Below are positions 32,228 through 40,080 of a stretch of 64,000 nucleotides of DNA, piece after piece. The translations under genes were made by a program, and so were the position numbers. Origin of the DNA: F23-B02 sp963633225. GTDB taxonomy: Bacteria > Bacillota > Clostridia > Oscillospirales > Oscillospiraceae. The stretch covers positions 1 through 64,000 of the forward strand of contig CAVGXR010000051.1 of NCBI GenBank assembly GCA_963633225.1. The letters run 5' to 3'. Position 1 is the stretch's first letter, and each line of letters begins with the position of its first letter. Below the pieces are notes generated by a model. It was given only the letters and a program-made list of their open reading frames with translations. It had not been told where the DNA came from and did no database searches.

Positions 32228-33027
32228 TTTTCATTCCCCCTGCTTCTTGCGTAATAAAAAATATACTGCTGCGCCAATCCCGCATAGCGTCCGAGCGACT
32301 CCGGCGAAAAATCCGGCGGGAAGTTCTCCTTCAGCGCACGCTTCATCCAGACATCAATCGGGAAGGCCTCCATATGCCACAGCCCGAACAGCACGACGCA
32401 GTTTGCGACCTTTTCGCCTACGCCGCGGATCGTGCGCAGAGTCTTTATCGCCTGCTTATAATCGCATTGCCGGAGTGCTTCAAGGTCTATATCGCCGCCG
32501 GCGACGGCGCGGGCTGCGCAGATGATGTATTCTGCTCTGTAGCCTGCGCGTATGCAGGCAAGCTCCCCGGGCTCGAGAAGTGCAAGGCGCTCGGCGCTCG
32601 GAAACGAGTAGTACAGCCTGTCGCCTGCGCGTATCTCATCTCCGAAGCCTTCGCACAGGCGCTCGACGATGCCCTTTATGCGGCTTATGTTATTGCACTG
32701 GGATATGATAAACGAGCACAGCGTCTCCCAGCCGTCCTGCCGCAGTATACGTATGCCGCTGCCGTAGCGGACGCATTGCTCAAGGTATTGCCCCGTGAAT
32801 GCGCGGCTTATTTCGTCATAATCTGTATCGAGGTCAAAATAGCGCTGCCAGAGCTCCTCCGGCGCGTCTGATGTTATGTAAACCTCTCCGTCCCTCACCG
32901 AGACCTCGGCGTAATAGCCGTCTGCCACACCTCTGTAAATGCCGTCGCCGCCGCAGTTCCAGCGGAAGCACTGACCGCATTCAAAGGTCTTTACCGTATC
33001 AAGCTGCCGAGTGCTGCAAAGCCTCAT
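32224..33027 (-). CDS. 8-oxoguanine DNA glycosylase, OGG1-like
   Basis: 267 residues. OGG N-domain with FECGQCFRW (15-23), then the HhH-GPD core with GVGEKVANC containing K206 and PIDVWM containing D225, equal to the catalytic Lys and Asp of human OGG1. Bifunctional removal of 8-oxoG from DNA. Length and both residues are intact. Own promoter with TTGTAA/TATAAT. Confidence 0.92.
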   Translation of the reverse strand: MRLCSTRQLDTVKTFECGQCFRWNCGGDGIYRGVADGYYAEVSVRDGEVYITSDAPEELWQRYFDLDTDYDEISRAFTGQYLEQCVRYGSGIRILRQDGWETLCSFIISQCNNISRIKGIVERLCEGFGDEIRAGDRLYYSFPSAERLALLEPGELACIRAGYRAEYIICAARAVAGGDIDLEALRQCDYKQAIKTLRTIRGVGEKVANCVVLFGLWHMEAFPIDVWMKRALKENFPPDFSPESLGRYAGLAQQYIFYYARSRGNEK

Positions 33028-33055
33028 ATCCGCACCTCGAAAAAAATGATTAATT

Positions 33056-33084
33056 ATTATATACCTGACAATTCATTTTTACAA
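33056..33084 (-). promoter_or_regulatory. Promoter of the OGG-HAD unit
   Basis: Minus strand TTGTAA (33079-33084), 17-base spacer, TATAAT (33056-33061). Confidence 0.7.
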
Positions 33085-33148
33085 GTTGCGCGGACGAGGA
33101 AAATATGCAATAATAGAGCATATCGCATATAATCAGAGGTAAAACAAA

Positions 33149-33706
33149 ATGCAGACATCAAAGCTTTACGAGGGCAGACCCGAGGACTGCTCCGAACGCC
33201 TCCCGAAGGAGCGGCGCTGCTACGATATGCTCGACAGGCTGGGCATAGCCTATGGCCGCGTCGATCACGAGCACGCCGACACGATAGAGGCCTGCCACGA
33301 GATAGAAAAAACGCTGGGGGCGCAGATATGCAAGAACCTGTTTCTCACAAACCGGCAGCAGACGGAGTTTTATCTGCTGCTCATGCCGGGCGACAAGCCG
33401 TTTAAGACAAAGCATCTTTCAAAGCAGCTCGGGACGGCGCGGCTCTCGTTTGCCTCGCCCGAGCACATGGAGGAGCTTCTGGACATAACGCCGGGCTCTG
33501 TGAGCGTTCTCGGGCTCATGAACGACAATGGGCGTGTCCATCTTGTCATAGACGCTGATCTTCTGAAGGACGAGCTCATAGGCTGCCATCCCTGCATCAA
33601 CACATCAACGCTGAGGATAAGGACAGCCGATATAACGGAAAAGTTCCTGCCCGAGGTCGGGCACGAATACAGCATAGTTACATTACCGTGGGAGGTTGAG
33701 GAATGA
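33149..33706 (+). CDS. ProX/YbaK-type aminoacyl-tRNA deacylase
   Basis: 185 residues. The YbaK/ProRS-editing fold: YGRVDHEHADTIEAC, GAQICKNLFLTNRQQTEFYLLLMPGDKPF and the C-terminal HPCINTSTLRI, a pattern of the PrdX/ProXp-ala group that clears Ala from mischarged tRNA-Pro. AGAGGT is eight bases upstream. Overlaps mtnN by 4 bp. Substrate is inferred from family. Confidence 0.9.
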   Translation: MQTSKLYEGRPEDCSERLPKERRCYDMLDRLGIAYGRVDHEHADTIEACHEIEKTLGAQICKNLFLTNRQQTEFYLLLMPGDKPFKTKHLSKQLGTARLSFASPEHMEELLDITPGSVSVLGLMNDNGRVHLVIDADLLKDELIGCHPCINTSTLRIRTADITEKFLPEVGHEYSIVTLPWEVEE

Positions 33707-34359
33707 AAATAGGAATACTGTGCGCCTGTGCGCCGGAATTTGAGCCGTATAAGGCCGCGCTCGGCGGCGAAGCAGTCATGCTGCACGGAATGCAGCGCTC
33801 TGACGGCATTTTGTGCGGGCACGAGGTCTCTGCCCTGTTCTGCGGGCTGGGCAAGGTAAACGCCGCGCTCGGCGCAATGACGCTCATCCGCGACTGCGGC
33901 GCGGACAGGGTCATCATGTCCGGCGTTGCCGGAGCGATAAAGGGCGGCGTTCACATCGGGCAGTGCATCATGATAACAGACTGCGTTTATCACGACCTTG
34001 CGCCGCAGCTCATCATCGACTACCACCCGAGCGAGATAAACCCCGACTTTTTCTGCGCGGAGGACATTGTCGGCATAGGCCGCTCGCTGGGGCTTATGTG
34101 CGGCAGGACGGTGACGGGCGACGTTTTCGTGGAAAGCGACGGGCGCGAGAGCATCATCGAGCGCTTTGACCCCGTCTGCTGCGACATGGAGTCGGCAGCG
34201 GCGGCACATGTGTGCAGCGCGATGAGCATCAGCTTCAACTGCCTGCGCGCCATATCCGACACTGAGGACGAGGCCGGACTCGGAAGCTTCGAGAAGAACG
34301 TTGCTTTCGCAGCGCAGAAGGCCTTTGACAGCGTCTGCGCCGTGCTCGGCAGGCTGTAA
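33703..34359 (+). CDS. mtnN: 5'-methylthioadenosine/S-adenosylhomocysteine nucleosidase
   Basis: 218 residues. Starts IGILCACAPEFEPY with the acid-base glutamate, then MSGVAGAIKGGVHIGQ, CDMESAAAAHVC and the catalytic aspartate in RAISDTEDE. Hydrolyses MTA and SAH, feeding methyl recycling. ATGA overlap with the deacylase gene; strong terminator after it. Confidence 0.93.
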   Translation: MKIGILCACAPEFEPYKAALGGEAVMLHGMQRSDGILCGHEVSALFCGLGKVNAALGAMTLIRDCGADRVIMSGVAGAIKGGVHIGQCIMITDCVYHDLAPQLIIDYHPSEINPDFFCAEDIVGIGRSLGLMCGRTVTGDVFVESDGRESIIERFDPVCCDMESAAAAHVCSAMSISFNCLRAISDTEDEAGLGSFEKNVAFAAQKAFDSVCAVLGRL

Positions 34360-34365
34360 TACGCC

Positions 34366-34401
34366 CCCACCCTTTGCCATTTGGCAGAGGGTGGGATTTT
34401 T
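34366..34401 (+). terminator. Terminator of deacylase-mtnN
   Basis: 13-bp stem CCCACCCTTTGCC / GGCAGAGGGTGGG (one G-T pair), ATTT loop, then ATTTTT. Confidence 0.9.
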
Positions 34402-34473
34402 GCTGCCGTCGGGTGCTCGGAAAAAAGCTTTGAATATCAAGCATTTTTTTGCATCGGCAAGGCCGTCATGACA

Positions 34474-34497
34474 AAAGTTCAAGAAATGTTGAACTTT
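34474..34497. promoter_or_regulatory. Inverted repeat upstream of the secreted protein gene
   Basis: AAAGTTCAA (34474-34482), six-base gap, TTGAACTTT (34489-34497), ending four bases before the -35 box. A probable operator or activator site; the binder is not known. Confidence 0.6.
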
Positions 34498-34500
34498 CTA

Positions 34501-34529
34501 TTGATTTTTTGTAAACGTTTTGTTATTAT
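34501..34529 (+). promoter_or_regulatory. Promoter of the modular secreted protein
   Basis: TTGATT (34501-34506), 17-base spacer, TATTAT (34524-34529) with TG extension. Confidence 0.65.
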
Positions 34530-34607
34530 AGTGTCAGAAAAGTCGCATAATAGTACCGTTTTGTAATTGTGCGGCAGAAAACATTTTTTATTTTATGGAG
34601 GTTAAGC

Positions 34608-37600
34608 ATGAAGAAACACACACTGAGGCGTTATCTCGCCTCGCTGCTTGCTGTGCTGATGCTCATATCAGTCGCAGGCGTATCCCCTGCCGTGTTTGCG
34701 GACGGCTATGAGGAACCTGTGCTGGTAAATGGATCGGGCATTATTGTCAGCTCTGCTGATACGGCAACAGTCAAGAAAACACTTGCAAAAGCACTCATAT
34801 CTAATTACGACAATTGCAATCCAGACACTCGAGACAATCTTGATTGGGAATACGAATGTGTTGGCTGGCAAGAAATTGACAGCCAACACAAGCTTGCCAA
34901 TAATACTGCATTTGGCGATATAGGTGGTTTTACGTCCTCTACATCGAAAAAAGTCCTGGGCATTACTACAACCACCAAATATAAACATGATGCTTTATCA
35001 GCACAACCCGATAACAGTAACTACAGAGTTCGTCTTAAGAGCAACACAAATATAGTTGTTAGCTTCACGAAGCTTCAGCCGCAGGAGCTTCAGGTCACGC
35101 TCAACGATAACGTTTCTGTCGTGATGCCGTACACCGGCGCTACCTCCGTTGATTATGCAGTGCTTGAGCAGCACGTTCTGGATGCAGCTGTCAAGAGCAC
35201 TAACTACACGCTGACACGCAGCAACACCGATATTACTTATTGGGCTTCGCCTTCGACCGGCAGCGCTACCGACACCGATAAGAATTGGGTTCCTCTTGCA
35301 GGCGGCAAAGCACCTGTTCTTGGTATCCCTATCACTTACAATGGTGTTCCCGAGGGCACCCAGAAGGTGAAGCTCAGCTTCAAGGGTGAGGGCGCGTATG
35401 CCGCAAAGGATATCGAGCTCAACGTCACCTTTACGGGCAGGCAGGATGCCTCCTACACGCTGAAGGATACTCCCACCGTCGGCCTTGAATACACCGACGC
35501 TACCAATATTGATTACAGCACGATAAACGAGGATGTATTCAATGCAGTTTTTGCCAGCACCACTCCGCAGCTGAGCGCAAGTGATGTTACCATTACATAT
35601 CTTGCCACTGCCAAAACCGGCATAGTAACAGACTATGCTCCCCTTACCGGCGGCAAGGTCAACGGACTGAGCTATGCTGCCGTGACCGAGGGCACACACA
35701 AGGTCAGGATAGTCTGGGGCGGCAATGCTAATTACAACGGCTTTACCGTTGAAAGAGAAGTCACCTTCACCGGACGCGACGACGTTCCCGCCGTTTCTCC
35801 CAGCAGCCTCGAGGTAAAGGCTGCATTCAACGACGATCAGTCCATCAAATACGAAGAGCTGCGTCAGGCGATCTGGGCTCAGATCAAGGACAAGCTGCCC
35901 AGCAATATCACATACGATAAGGTCTCGTTTGCTTTCGAGTATAAGTTTGCTGTTACTTACTGGCTGACCTTTGAAGGCTCGGCAGCCGATCTCGACGTTG
36001 ACACCGCCATATTCGGCGACAAAAACCCGAGGCTTGAGCTCGGCGAGAACACCATCCGTGTCAAGTGGGCCGGCGACAGCCAGTATAACCCCTATGAGCA
36101 GCAGTTCACGGTCAATGTCGTCGATGGGCGCGTGGCTACGGATATCAGCTTCAAGGACAGCCCCAAGGTCAAGATCACTTATGACGACGATGTCAACGTA
36201 AAGCTCAACGAGCTCTATGCGGCGATCTGGGAAAATGTCGTTGACAGCGTCACTCCCGCAGAGCTTGACAAGAACAGCATCAGCATCAAGTATTATGCAA
36301 CTGCTGAAAGCGGCTCTCTCGGCGATCTGGGTCATGCATGGGCAAATCTCAACGGTGAGAAGATCGATGCCCTCACCTACCCCGCGATTTCCGAAGGCAG
36401 CTGGAAGCTGCGCTTTGAGTTTGCAGGAAGCGCAGATTACATAGGCTTCTCGAAGGACGTTACCGTTGAATTTATTGGCCGCGACCCCGCTTTTGCTCTG
36501 AAAGACGGCGTTGCAGACAGCGTCACCGAGGTCAGCCTCAAGTTCGCGGATGCGGAAAGCTATGACTACGAAGTTACCGCGCAGAACATACGCGAGGCAC
36601 TCCTCGACAAGCTCGGCGATATCGACCTGAGCGAGGTTAAGGTGCAGTATAAGCCCATTTCCTCAGAAGTCAGGGATCTTGACTTCACTCCCGACACTAT
36701 CTTTGGCAAGGCATTCGGCGAAGGTGAATTTACCGTAGTTCTCAGCTGGGGCGGCGATAAGGGCACTGCTCTGTATAAGCCGTTCAGCGCAGAGGTAAAG
36801 GTCAAGATGGTCGATAACCGCATCCAGAGCGTGGTCAAATATGTTGAAAACGCAAGCATCACCTTCAACATGGTCGGCGATGAAATGCTTCAGGCTATCT
36901 TCAACGACGTTATCGACATGGCTGGCTCCACCCTTCCCGAGGGTCTGACCTATAAGGATTTCACCTACGAGTACAAGATCGTCACGGTCTATAAAGTCGG
37001 AGACCGCGAGCTTGAGAAGGAAGAATGGGTTCCCATCGTCGGCGACGACGGCTATCCCAACATGAACGCAGACGAGGATAACGGCCAGACTATCCGCATA
37101 AGCTACAAGGGCAATGCCGATTATAAGAGCTGCTCGGACGAAGGCAGCGTAAAGGTCATGAAGGCCAACGTCAAGGTCAGCGTCAAGAGGCTTACCGTTA
37201 TGCACGTCGGCGACACCGAGCTCCCCGATAACTTCATAACCCTCAATCCCAACGACACGAGAAGCATCGACGTTTACACCTTCTTCGTCGGCAGAAACAC
37301 CAGCAAGGAAAACACCGTTTACCTCATGCTGCCTGAATCCAAGACTAAGCTTATCGAAGCGATCAGCAAAGCACAGAAATATCTCGGCATAAGCCCGACG
37401 CTGGAGGAACAGCTTCAAGAGGGCATGACCATGGGTCAGCTTCGTGCGGCGCTGGACGGCATCGTAAACAGCCCCGCACTCAACAACAAGCTTGGGCAGA
37501 TGACTTTTGATGGTTTCATGAAGCTTATGGGCTACAATTTCACCTATGCACAGTTCAAGAGCCTCTATGATACCATCAGTCAGATCGCCTCGCTCGCGGA

Positions 37601-38045
37601 TAACCTCAAGCTCGCTATCGGCTCCCCCAACCATGCAGGCATCTATCAGGCAATTGCGGTCACCGTCAGCGATAACTACAACAGAGCTTACGGCACCGGC
37701 ACAGTCATTGTTCTGATGAGCTGGAAGGGCATAAAGCTTGAAAAGAACAGCGTTTTCGGAGATGGCAGCACCATCACCGTTTCTCAGGCCGAGGCATTCA
37801 AGGAAAACGGCGGCCTCTGCGTCCTCACGAAGGACGGCACCACGCTCAGCGGCACATACGCCGGAAACATCCACTACTGGTTCACAGGTCTGAACACTAT
37901 CTACGCAAGAAGCACGATGCCAACCAAGGAAGGTAAGTACATCGTTACGGCATCCGTTGTCGGCGGCGACTTCTTCGCAACTCCCAAGACCTTCGTATTT
38001 ACGATAGTCGCGGATAAAGACAAGGACACAAATTCCGAAACCTAA
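34608..38045 (+). CDS. Large secreted protein with six repeated modules
   Basis: 1145 residues. Signal peptide 1-31 ending AVFA before DGYEE. A unique N-region (about 32-150) is followed by modules of 112-118 residues ending at about 278, 390, 508, 625, 738 and 855. Most modules close with FTGR, VDGR, FIGR or VDNR and share an early acidic/Tyr stretch, a middle VTITYLAT-like strand and a late GTHKVRIVWGGNANYN-like strand. They look like beta-sandwich (Ig/MBG-like) repeats. The last 290 residues differ and include a helical part. No LPXTG, SLH, dockerin or C-terminal anchor is seen. ATG 34608 has GGAGG six bases before it. DNA for residues 42-150 is visibly more AT-rich. I do not recognise a named family; an adhesin or surface-layer role is inference. 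Confidence 0.85.
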   Translation: MKKHTLRRYLASLLAVLMLISVAGVSPAVFADGYEEPVLVNGSGIIVSSADTATVKKTLAKALISNYDNCNPDTRDNLDWEYECVGWQEIDSQHKLANNTAFGDIGGFTSSTSKKVLGITTTTKYKHDALSAQPDNSNYRVRLKSNTNIVVSFTKLQPQELQVTLNDNVSVVMPYTGATSVDYAVLEQHVLDAAVKSTNYTLTRSNTDITYWASPSTGSATDTDKNWVPLAGGKAPVLGIPITYNGVPEGTQKVKLSFKGEGAYAAKDIELNVTFTGRQDASYTLKDTPTVGLEYTDATNIDYSTINEDVFNAVFASTTPQLSASDVTITYLATAKTGIVTDYAPLTGGKVNGLSYAAVTEGTHKVRIVWGGNANYNGFTVEREVTFTGRDDVPAVSPSSLEVKAAFNDDQSIKYEELRQAIWAQIKDKLPSNITYDKVSFAFEYKFAVTYWLTFEGSAADLDVDTAIFGDKNPRLELGENTIRVKWAGDSQYNPYEQQFTVNVVDGRVATDISFKDSPKVKITYDDDVNVKLNELYAAIWENVVDSVTPAELDKNSISIKYYATAESGSLGDLGHAWANLNGEKIDALTYPAISEGSWKLRFEFAGSADYIGFSKDVTVEFIGRDPAFALKDGVADSVTEVSLKFADAESYDYEVTAQNIREALLDKLGDIDLSEVKVQYKPISSEVRDLDFTPDTIFGKAFGEGEFTVVLSWGGDKGTALYKPFSAEVKVKMVDNRIQSVVKYVENASITFNMVGDEMLQAIFNDVIDMAGSTLPEGLTYKDFTYEYKIVTVYKVGDRELEKEEWVPIVGDDGYPNMNADEDNGQTIRISYKGNADYKSCSDEGSVKVMKANVKVSVKRLTVMHVGDTELPDNFITLNPNDTRSIDVYTFFVGRNTSKENTVYLMLPESKTKLIEAISKAQKYLGISPTLEEQLQEGMTMGQLRAALDGIVNSPALNNKLGQMTFDGFMKLMGYNFTYAQFKSLYDTISQIASLADNLKLAIGSPNHAGIYQAIAVTVSDNYNRAYGTGTVIVLMSWKGIKLEKNSVFGDGSTITVSQAEAFKENGGLCVLTKDGTTLSGTYAGNIHYWFTGLNTIYARSTMPTKEGKYIVTASVVGGDFFATPKTFVFTIVADKDKDTNSET
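34857..34890. repeat. 11-bp inverted repeat inside the secreted protein gene
   Basis: TGTGTTGGCTG (34857-34867) and CAGCCAACACA (34880-34890), 12-base loop, in the AT-rich N-terminal part of the gene. Not needed for coding; purpose unknown. Confidence 0.7.
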
Positions 38046-38060
38046 CTAAACAGCATTTTG

Positions 38061-38092
38061 CCGGTCGGGGTTCTCCCCGACCGGATTTTTTT
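38061..38092 (+). terminator. Terminator of the modular protein gene
   Basis: CCGGTCGGGG / CCCCGACCGG, loop TTCT, followed by ATTTTTTT. Confidence 0.95.
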
Positions 38093-38152
38093 AGTGGCGC
38101 ATTTGGGCTGTACTTATACGGAAACTGCGGATGCACGGTATCGAAACATCGG
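38093..38152. repeat. Dispersed ~60-bp repeat, copy B
   Basis: Starts AGTGGCGCATTT, then GCTGTACTTATAC, CTGCGG and GCACGGTATCGAAACATCGG. The same blocks in the same order and spacing occur 88 bp later, and in weaker form at 18081-18144. Confidence 0.75.
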
Positions 38153-38180
38153 CATAAATAAGAACGTTTCGCACTTTTTC

Positions 38181-38240
38181 AGTGGCGCATTTAGGCTGTA
38201 CTTATACATAGATTGCGGGTGCACGGTATCGAAACATTGG
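38181..38240. repeat. Dispersed ~60-bp repeat, copy C
   Basis: AGTGGCGCATTTAGGCTGTA then CTTATAC, TTGCGGGTGCACGG and TATCGAAACATTGG; near-identical to copy B at the ends, different in the middle six bases. Confidence 0.75.
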
Positions 38241-38282
38241 ATGAAACCGCATGTATAAAATAAATCAGGCTGTGCAAAATAG

Positions 38283-38312
38283 CTCCGTAGAATATTTTAC
38301 GGAGGTTTTTTT
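38283..38312 (+). promoter_or_regulatory. Terminator-like hairpin holding the ribosome site of the SLH gene
   Basis: CTCCGTA (38283-38289), eight-base loop, TACGGAG (38298-38304), then G and seven T, ending one base before the ATG. The 3' arm plus next G is the Shine-Dalgarno (ACGGAGG). Folding would both hide the ribosome site and look like an intrinsic terminator. Confidence 0.6.
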
Positions 38313-39203
38313 ATGCGTAGATACATTGCGCTCATTATGGCCTGTCTTGCGCTGTGTGCGCTCGTTTTTCCGGCTCTGGCCGATAACTGTGCGCCGGTGG
38401 CCGAAAATTTTGAGTTCGAGACCTATCGCGGCGTGTCCTTCGGCGGTGAGCTTGCCGCTGTCGATCCCGACGGCGACGCTGTGAGCTTTGAGATAACGAC
38501 TCAGCCCCGAAAGGGCACGATAGAGCTCAAGGACGACGGCAGCTTCATCTACTCCCCCGCCGAGGGCAAGCGTGGCCGCGACTACTTCGGCTATAAGGCC
38601 ATCGACGCGCAGGGCAATCGCTCGCAGGAGGCGACGGTCATCATCCGGCTCGTAAAAAACAAGTCCGTCAGCTATGCGGATATGGACGGCGAGGCAAGCT
38701 ATTGCAGCGCCGTGCGTCTTGCCGAGTGCGGCGCGTTCACCGGCAAGCAGATAGGCGGCGAATACTACTTCGAGCCGCAGAAAACGCTCACCCGCGGCGA
38801 ATTTGTGTCCATGTGCCTGTGCGTCACCGGCGCAGATGTGCTCAGCGGCGTTATAAGCACCGGCTTCTGCGACGACGACAGCATACCCGACTGGCAGCGC
38901 GCCTATGTCGCAAGCGCCGTGCGCGACGGCGTGGTCAAGGGCAAGGCGGGCGCGTCGGGCGCAGTGTTCGACTCGGGAGCCGATATAAGCCGCGCCGAGG
39001 CCGGAGTTATGCTCGACAGGCTGCTGAAGCTCACAAACGCCGCAGGTCCCGCAGGAACGACAGAAACATGGGCTTCTCAGGCCGCCGCGAATCTCGATGC
39101 CTGCGGCATAATGGACGGCGCATGCCTCGACAACGCAGCGCTCACCCATGCCGAGGCCGCGGATATGCTCGCCGCAGCAATGGACGTTTTGGCAAACAGG
39201 TAG
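38313..39203 (+). CDS. Exported Ig-like/SLH-domain protein
   Basis: 296 residues. Signal peptide 1-23 (ALA before DN). One cadherin-like/Ig domain (about 26-113) with DPDGDAVSFEITTQPRKGTIEL and DYFGYKAIDAQGN. Then three degenerate SLH-like segments (about 118-172, 180-243, 253-293), the second with PDWQRAYVASAVRDGVVKG. SLH repeats bind pyruvylated wall polymers in Firmicutes, so this is likely a small surface protein. It follows the modular protein by 267 bp and has a hairpin at its ribosome site. Partner unknown. Confidence 0.85.
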   Translation: MRRYIALIMACLALCALVFPALADNCAPVAENFEFETYRGVSFGGELAAVDPDGDAVSFEITTQPRKGTIELKDDGSFIYSPAEGKRGRDYFGYKAIDAQGNRSQEATVIIRLVKNKSVSYADMDGEASYCSAVRLAECGAFTGKQIGGEYYFEPQKTLTRGEFVSMCLCVTGADVLSGVISTGFCDDDSIPDWQRAYVASAVRDGVVKGKAGASGAVFDSGADISRAEAGVMLDRLLKLTNAAGPAGTTETWASQAAANLDACGIMDGACLDNAALTHAEAADMLAAAMDVLANR

Positions 39204-39204
39204 C

Positions 39205-39233
39205 TTGCTTTTTGCTGCGGACGATTGTATAAT
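39205..39233 (+). promoter_or_regulatory. Promoter of the phzF-like gene
   Basis: TTGCTT (39205-39210), 17-base spacer, perfect TATAAT (39228-39233). Confidence 0.7.
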
Positions 39234-39263
39234 TGCCTCACAACGAGCAAGGAGGCAATCTAC

Positions 39264-40040
39264 ATGAAGCAATATGTTGTTGATGCGTTCACCGACAAGG
39301 TTTTTGCCGGAAATCCGGCGGCGGTGTGCGTAATGGATAAGTGGCTCGACGATGAGCTGATGATGAAGATAACTGTCGAGAATAATCTCTCCGAGACGGC
39401 GTTTTGCGTCAGGGAGGGTGAAAATTATCATCTGCGCTGGTTCACGCCCGGCGGCGAGATCGACCTGTGCGGTCACGCAACGCTCGCAACGGCATACACG
39501 ATCCTGCGCTTTGTCGAGCCGGAGCTCAGCGAGGTGCGCTTTGACACGCTCAGCGGCGAGCTGATAGTCACGAAAAACGGCGAGCTGCTCGAAATGGTCT
39601 TCCCCGCTTACGAGCTCAGACCCGTCGAAGTCACCGAGCAGATGACCGAGGTCATCGGTGCAAAGCCCTCAGCCGCGTTCATGGGGCGCGACCTGCTGTG
39701 CGTTCTGGACGATGAGGCCGCTGTCAGAGCCTGTGCGCCGGACATGGCGAAGGTCATGCAGCTCGACGGTCTGCTGCTGCACATCACGGCCAGGGGCAAG
39801 GATTTCGACTGCGTATCACGCAGCTTTGCACCCAAGTGCAATGTCGCCGAGGATCCCGTGTGCGGCTCAGGGCACTGCCACATCATCCCCTACTGGGCAA
39901 AGGCGCTGGGCAAAACGGAGCTCGTCGCGTATCAGGCATCAAAGCGCGGCGGCGTGCTGTACACACGGCTCGAGGGCGATCGCGTCATCCTCGCCGGTAA
40001 GGCAGCCCTGTTCAGCGAGGCGGAGATCCACATCGACTGA
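39264..40040 (+). CDS. PhzF family isomerase
   Basis: 258 residues. Begins KQYVVDAFTDKVFAGNPAAVCV, has LSETAF with the catalytic glutamate, RWFTPGGEIDLCGHATLA, and DPVCGSGHC near 207-215, as in PhzF/YddE proteins. Activity beyond isomerase/epimerase class is unknown. AAGGAGG precedes ATG. A single-gene unit with its own promoter and a shared terminator. Confidence 0.92.
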   Translation: MKQYVVDAFTDKVFAGNPAAVCVMDKWLDDELMMKITVENNLSETAFCVREGENYHLRWFTPGGEIDLCGHATLATAYTILRFVEPELSEVRFDTLSGELIVTKNGELLEMVFPAYELRPVEVTEQMTEVIGAKPSAAFMGRDLLCVLDDEAAVRACAPDMAKVMQLDGLLLHITARGKDFDCVSRSFAPKCNVAEDPVCGSGHCHIIPYWAKALGKTELVAYQASKRGGVLYTRLEGDRVILAGKAALFSEAEIHID

Positions 40041-40045
40041 AACGT

Positions 40046-40080
40046 AAAAAGCCGGAAGGAGCGATCCTTCCGGTTTTGTT
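40046..40080. terminator. Bidirectional terminator between phzF-like and NFACT genes
   Basis: CCGGAAGGA (40052-40060) and TCCTTCCGG (40065-40073), GCGA loop, A run before, TTTT after. Confidence 0.85.

Noticed and set aside
33370..34482. 370-codon minus-strand open frame over the deacylase and mtnN genes
   Set aside because: Both plus-strand genes are intact and recognised; the minus frame crosses a terminator and looks compositional.
34998..37874. Minus-strand frames (445 and 403 codons) opposite the modular protein
   Set aside because: They follow the repeat periodicity of the sense gene and show no family signature; the sense gene has signal peptide, promoter and terminator.
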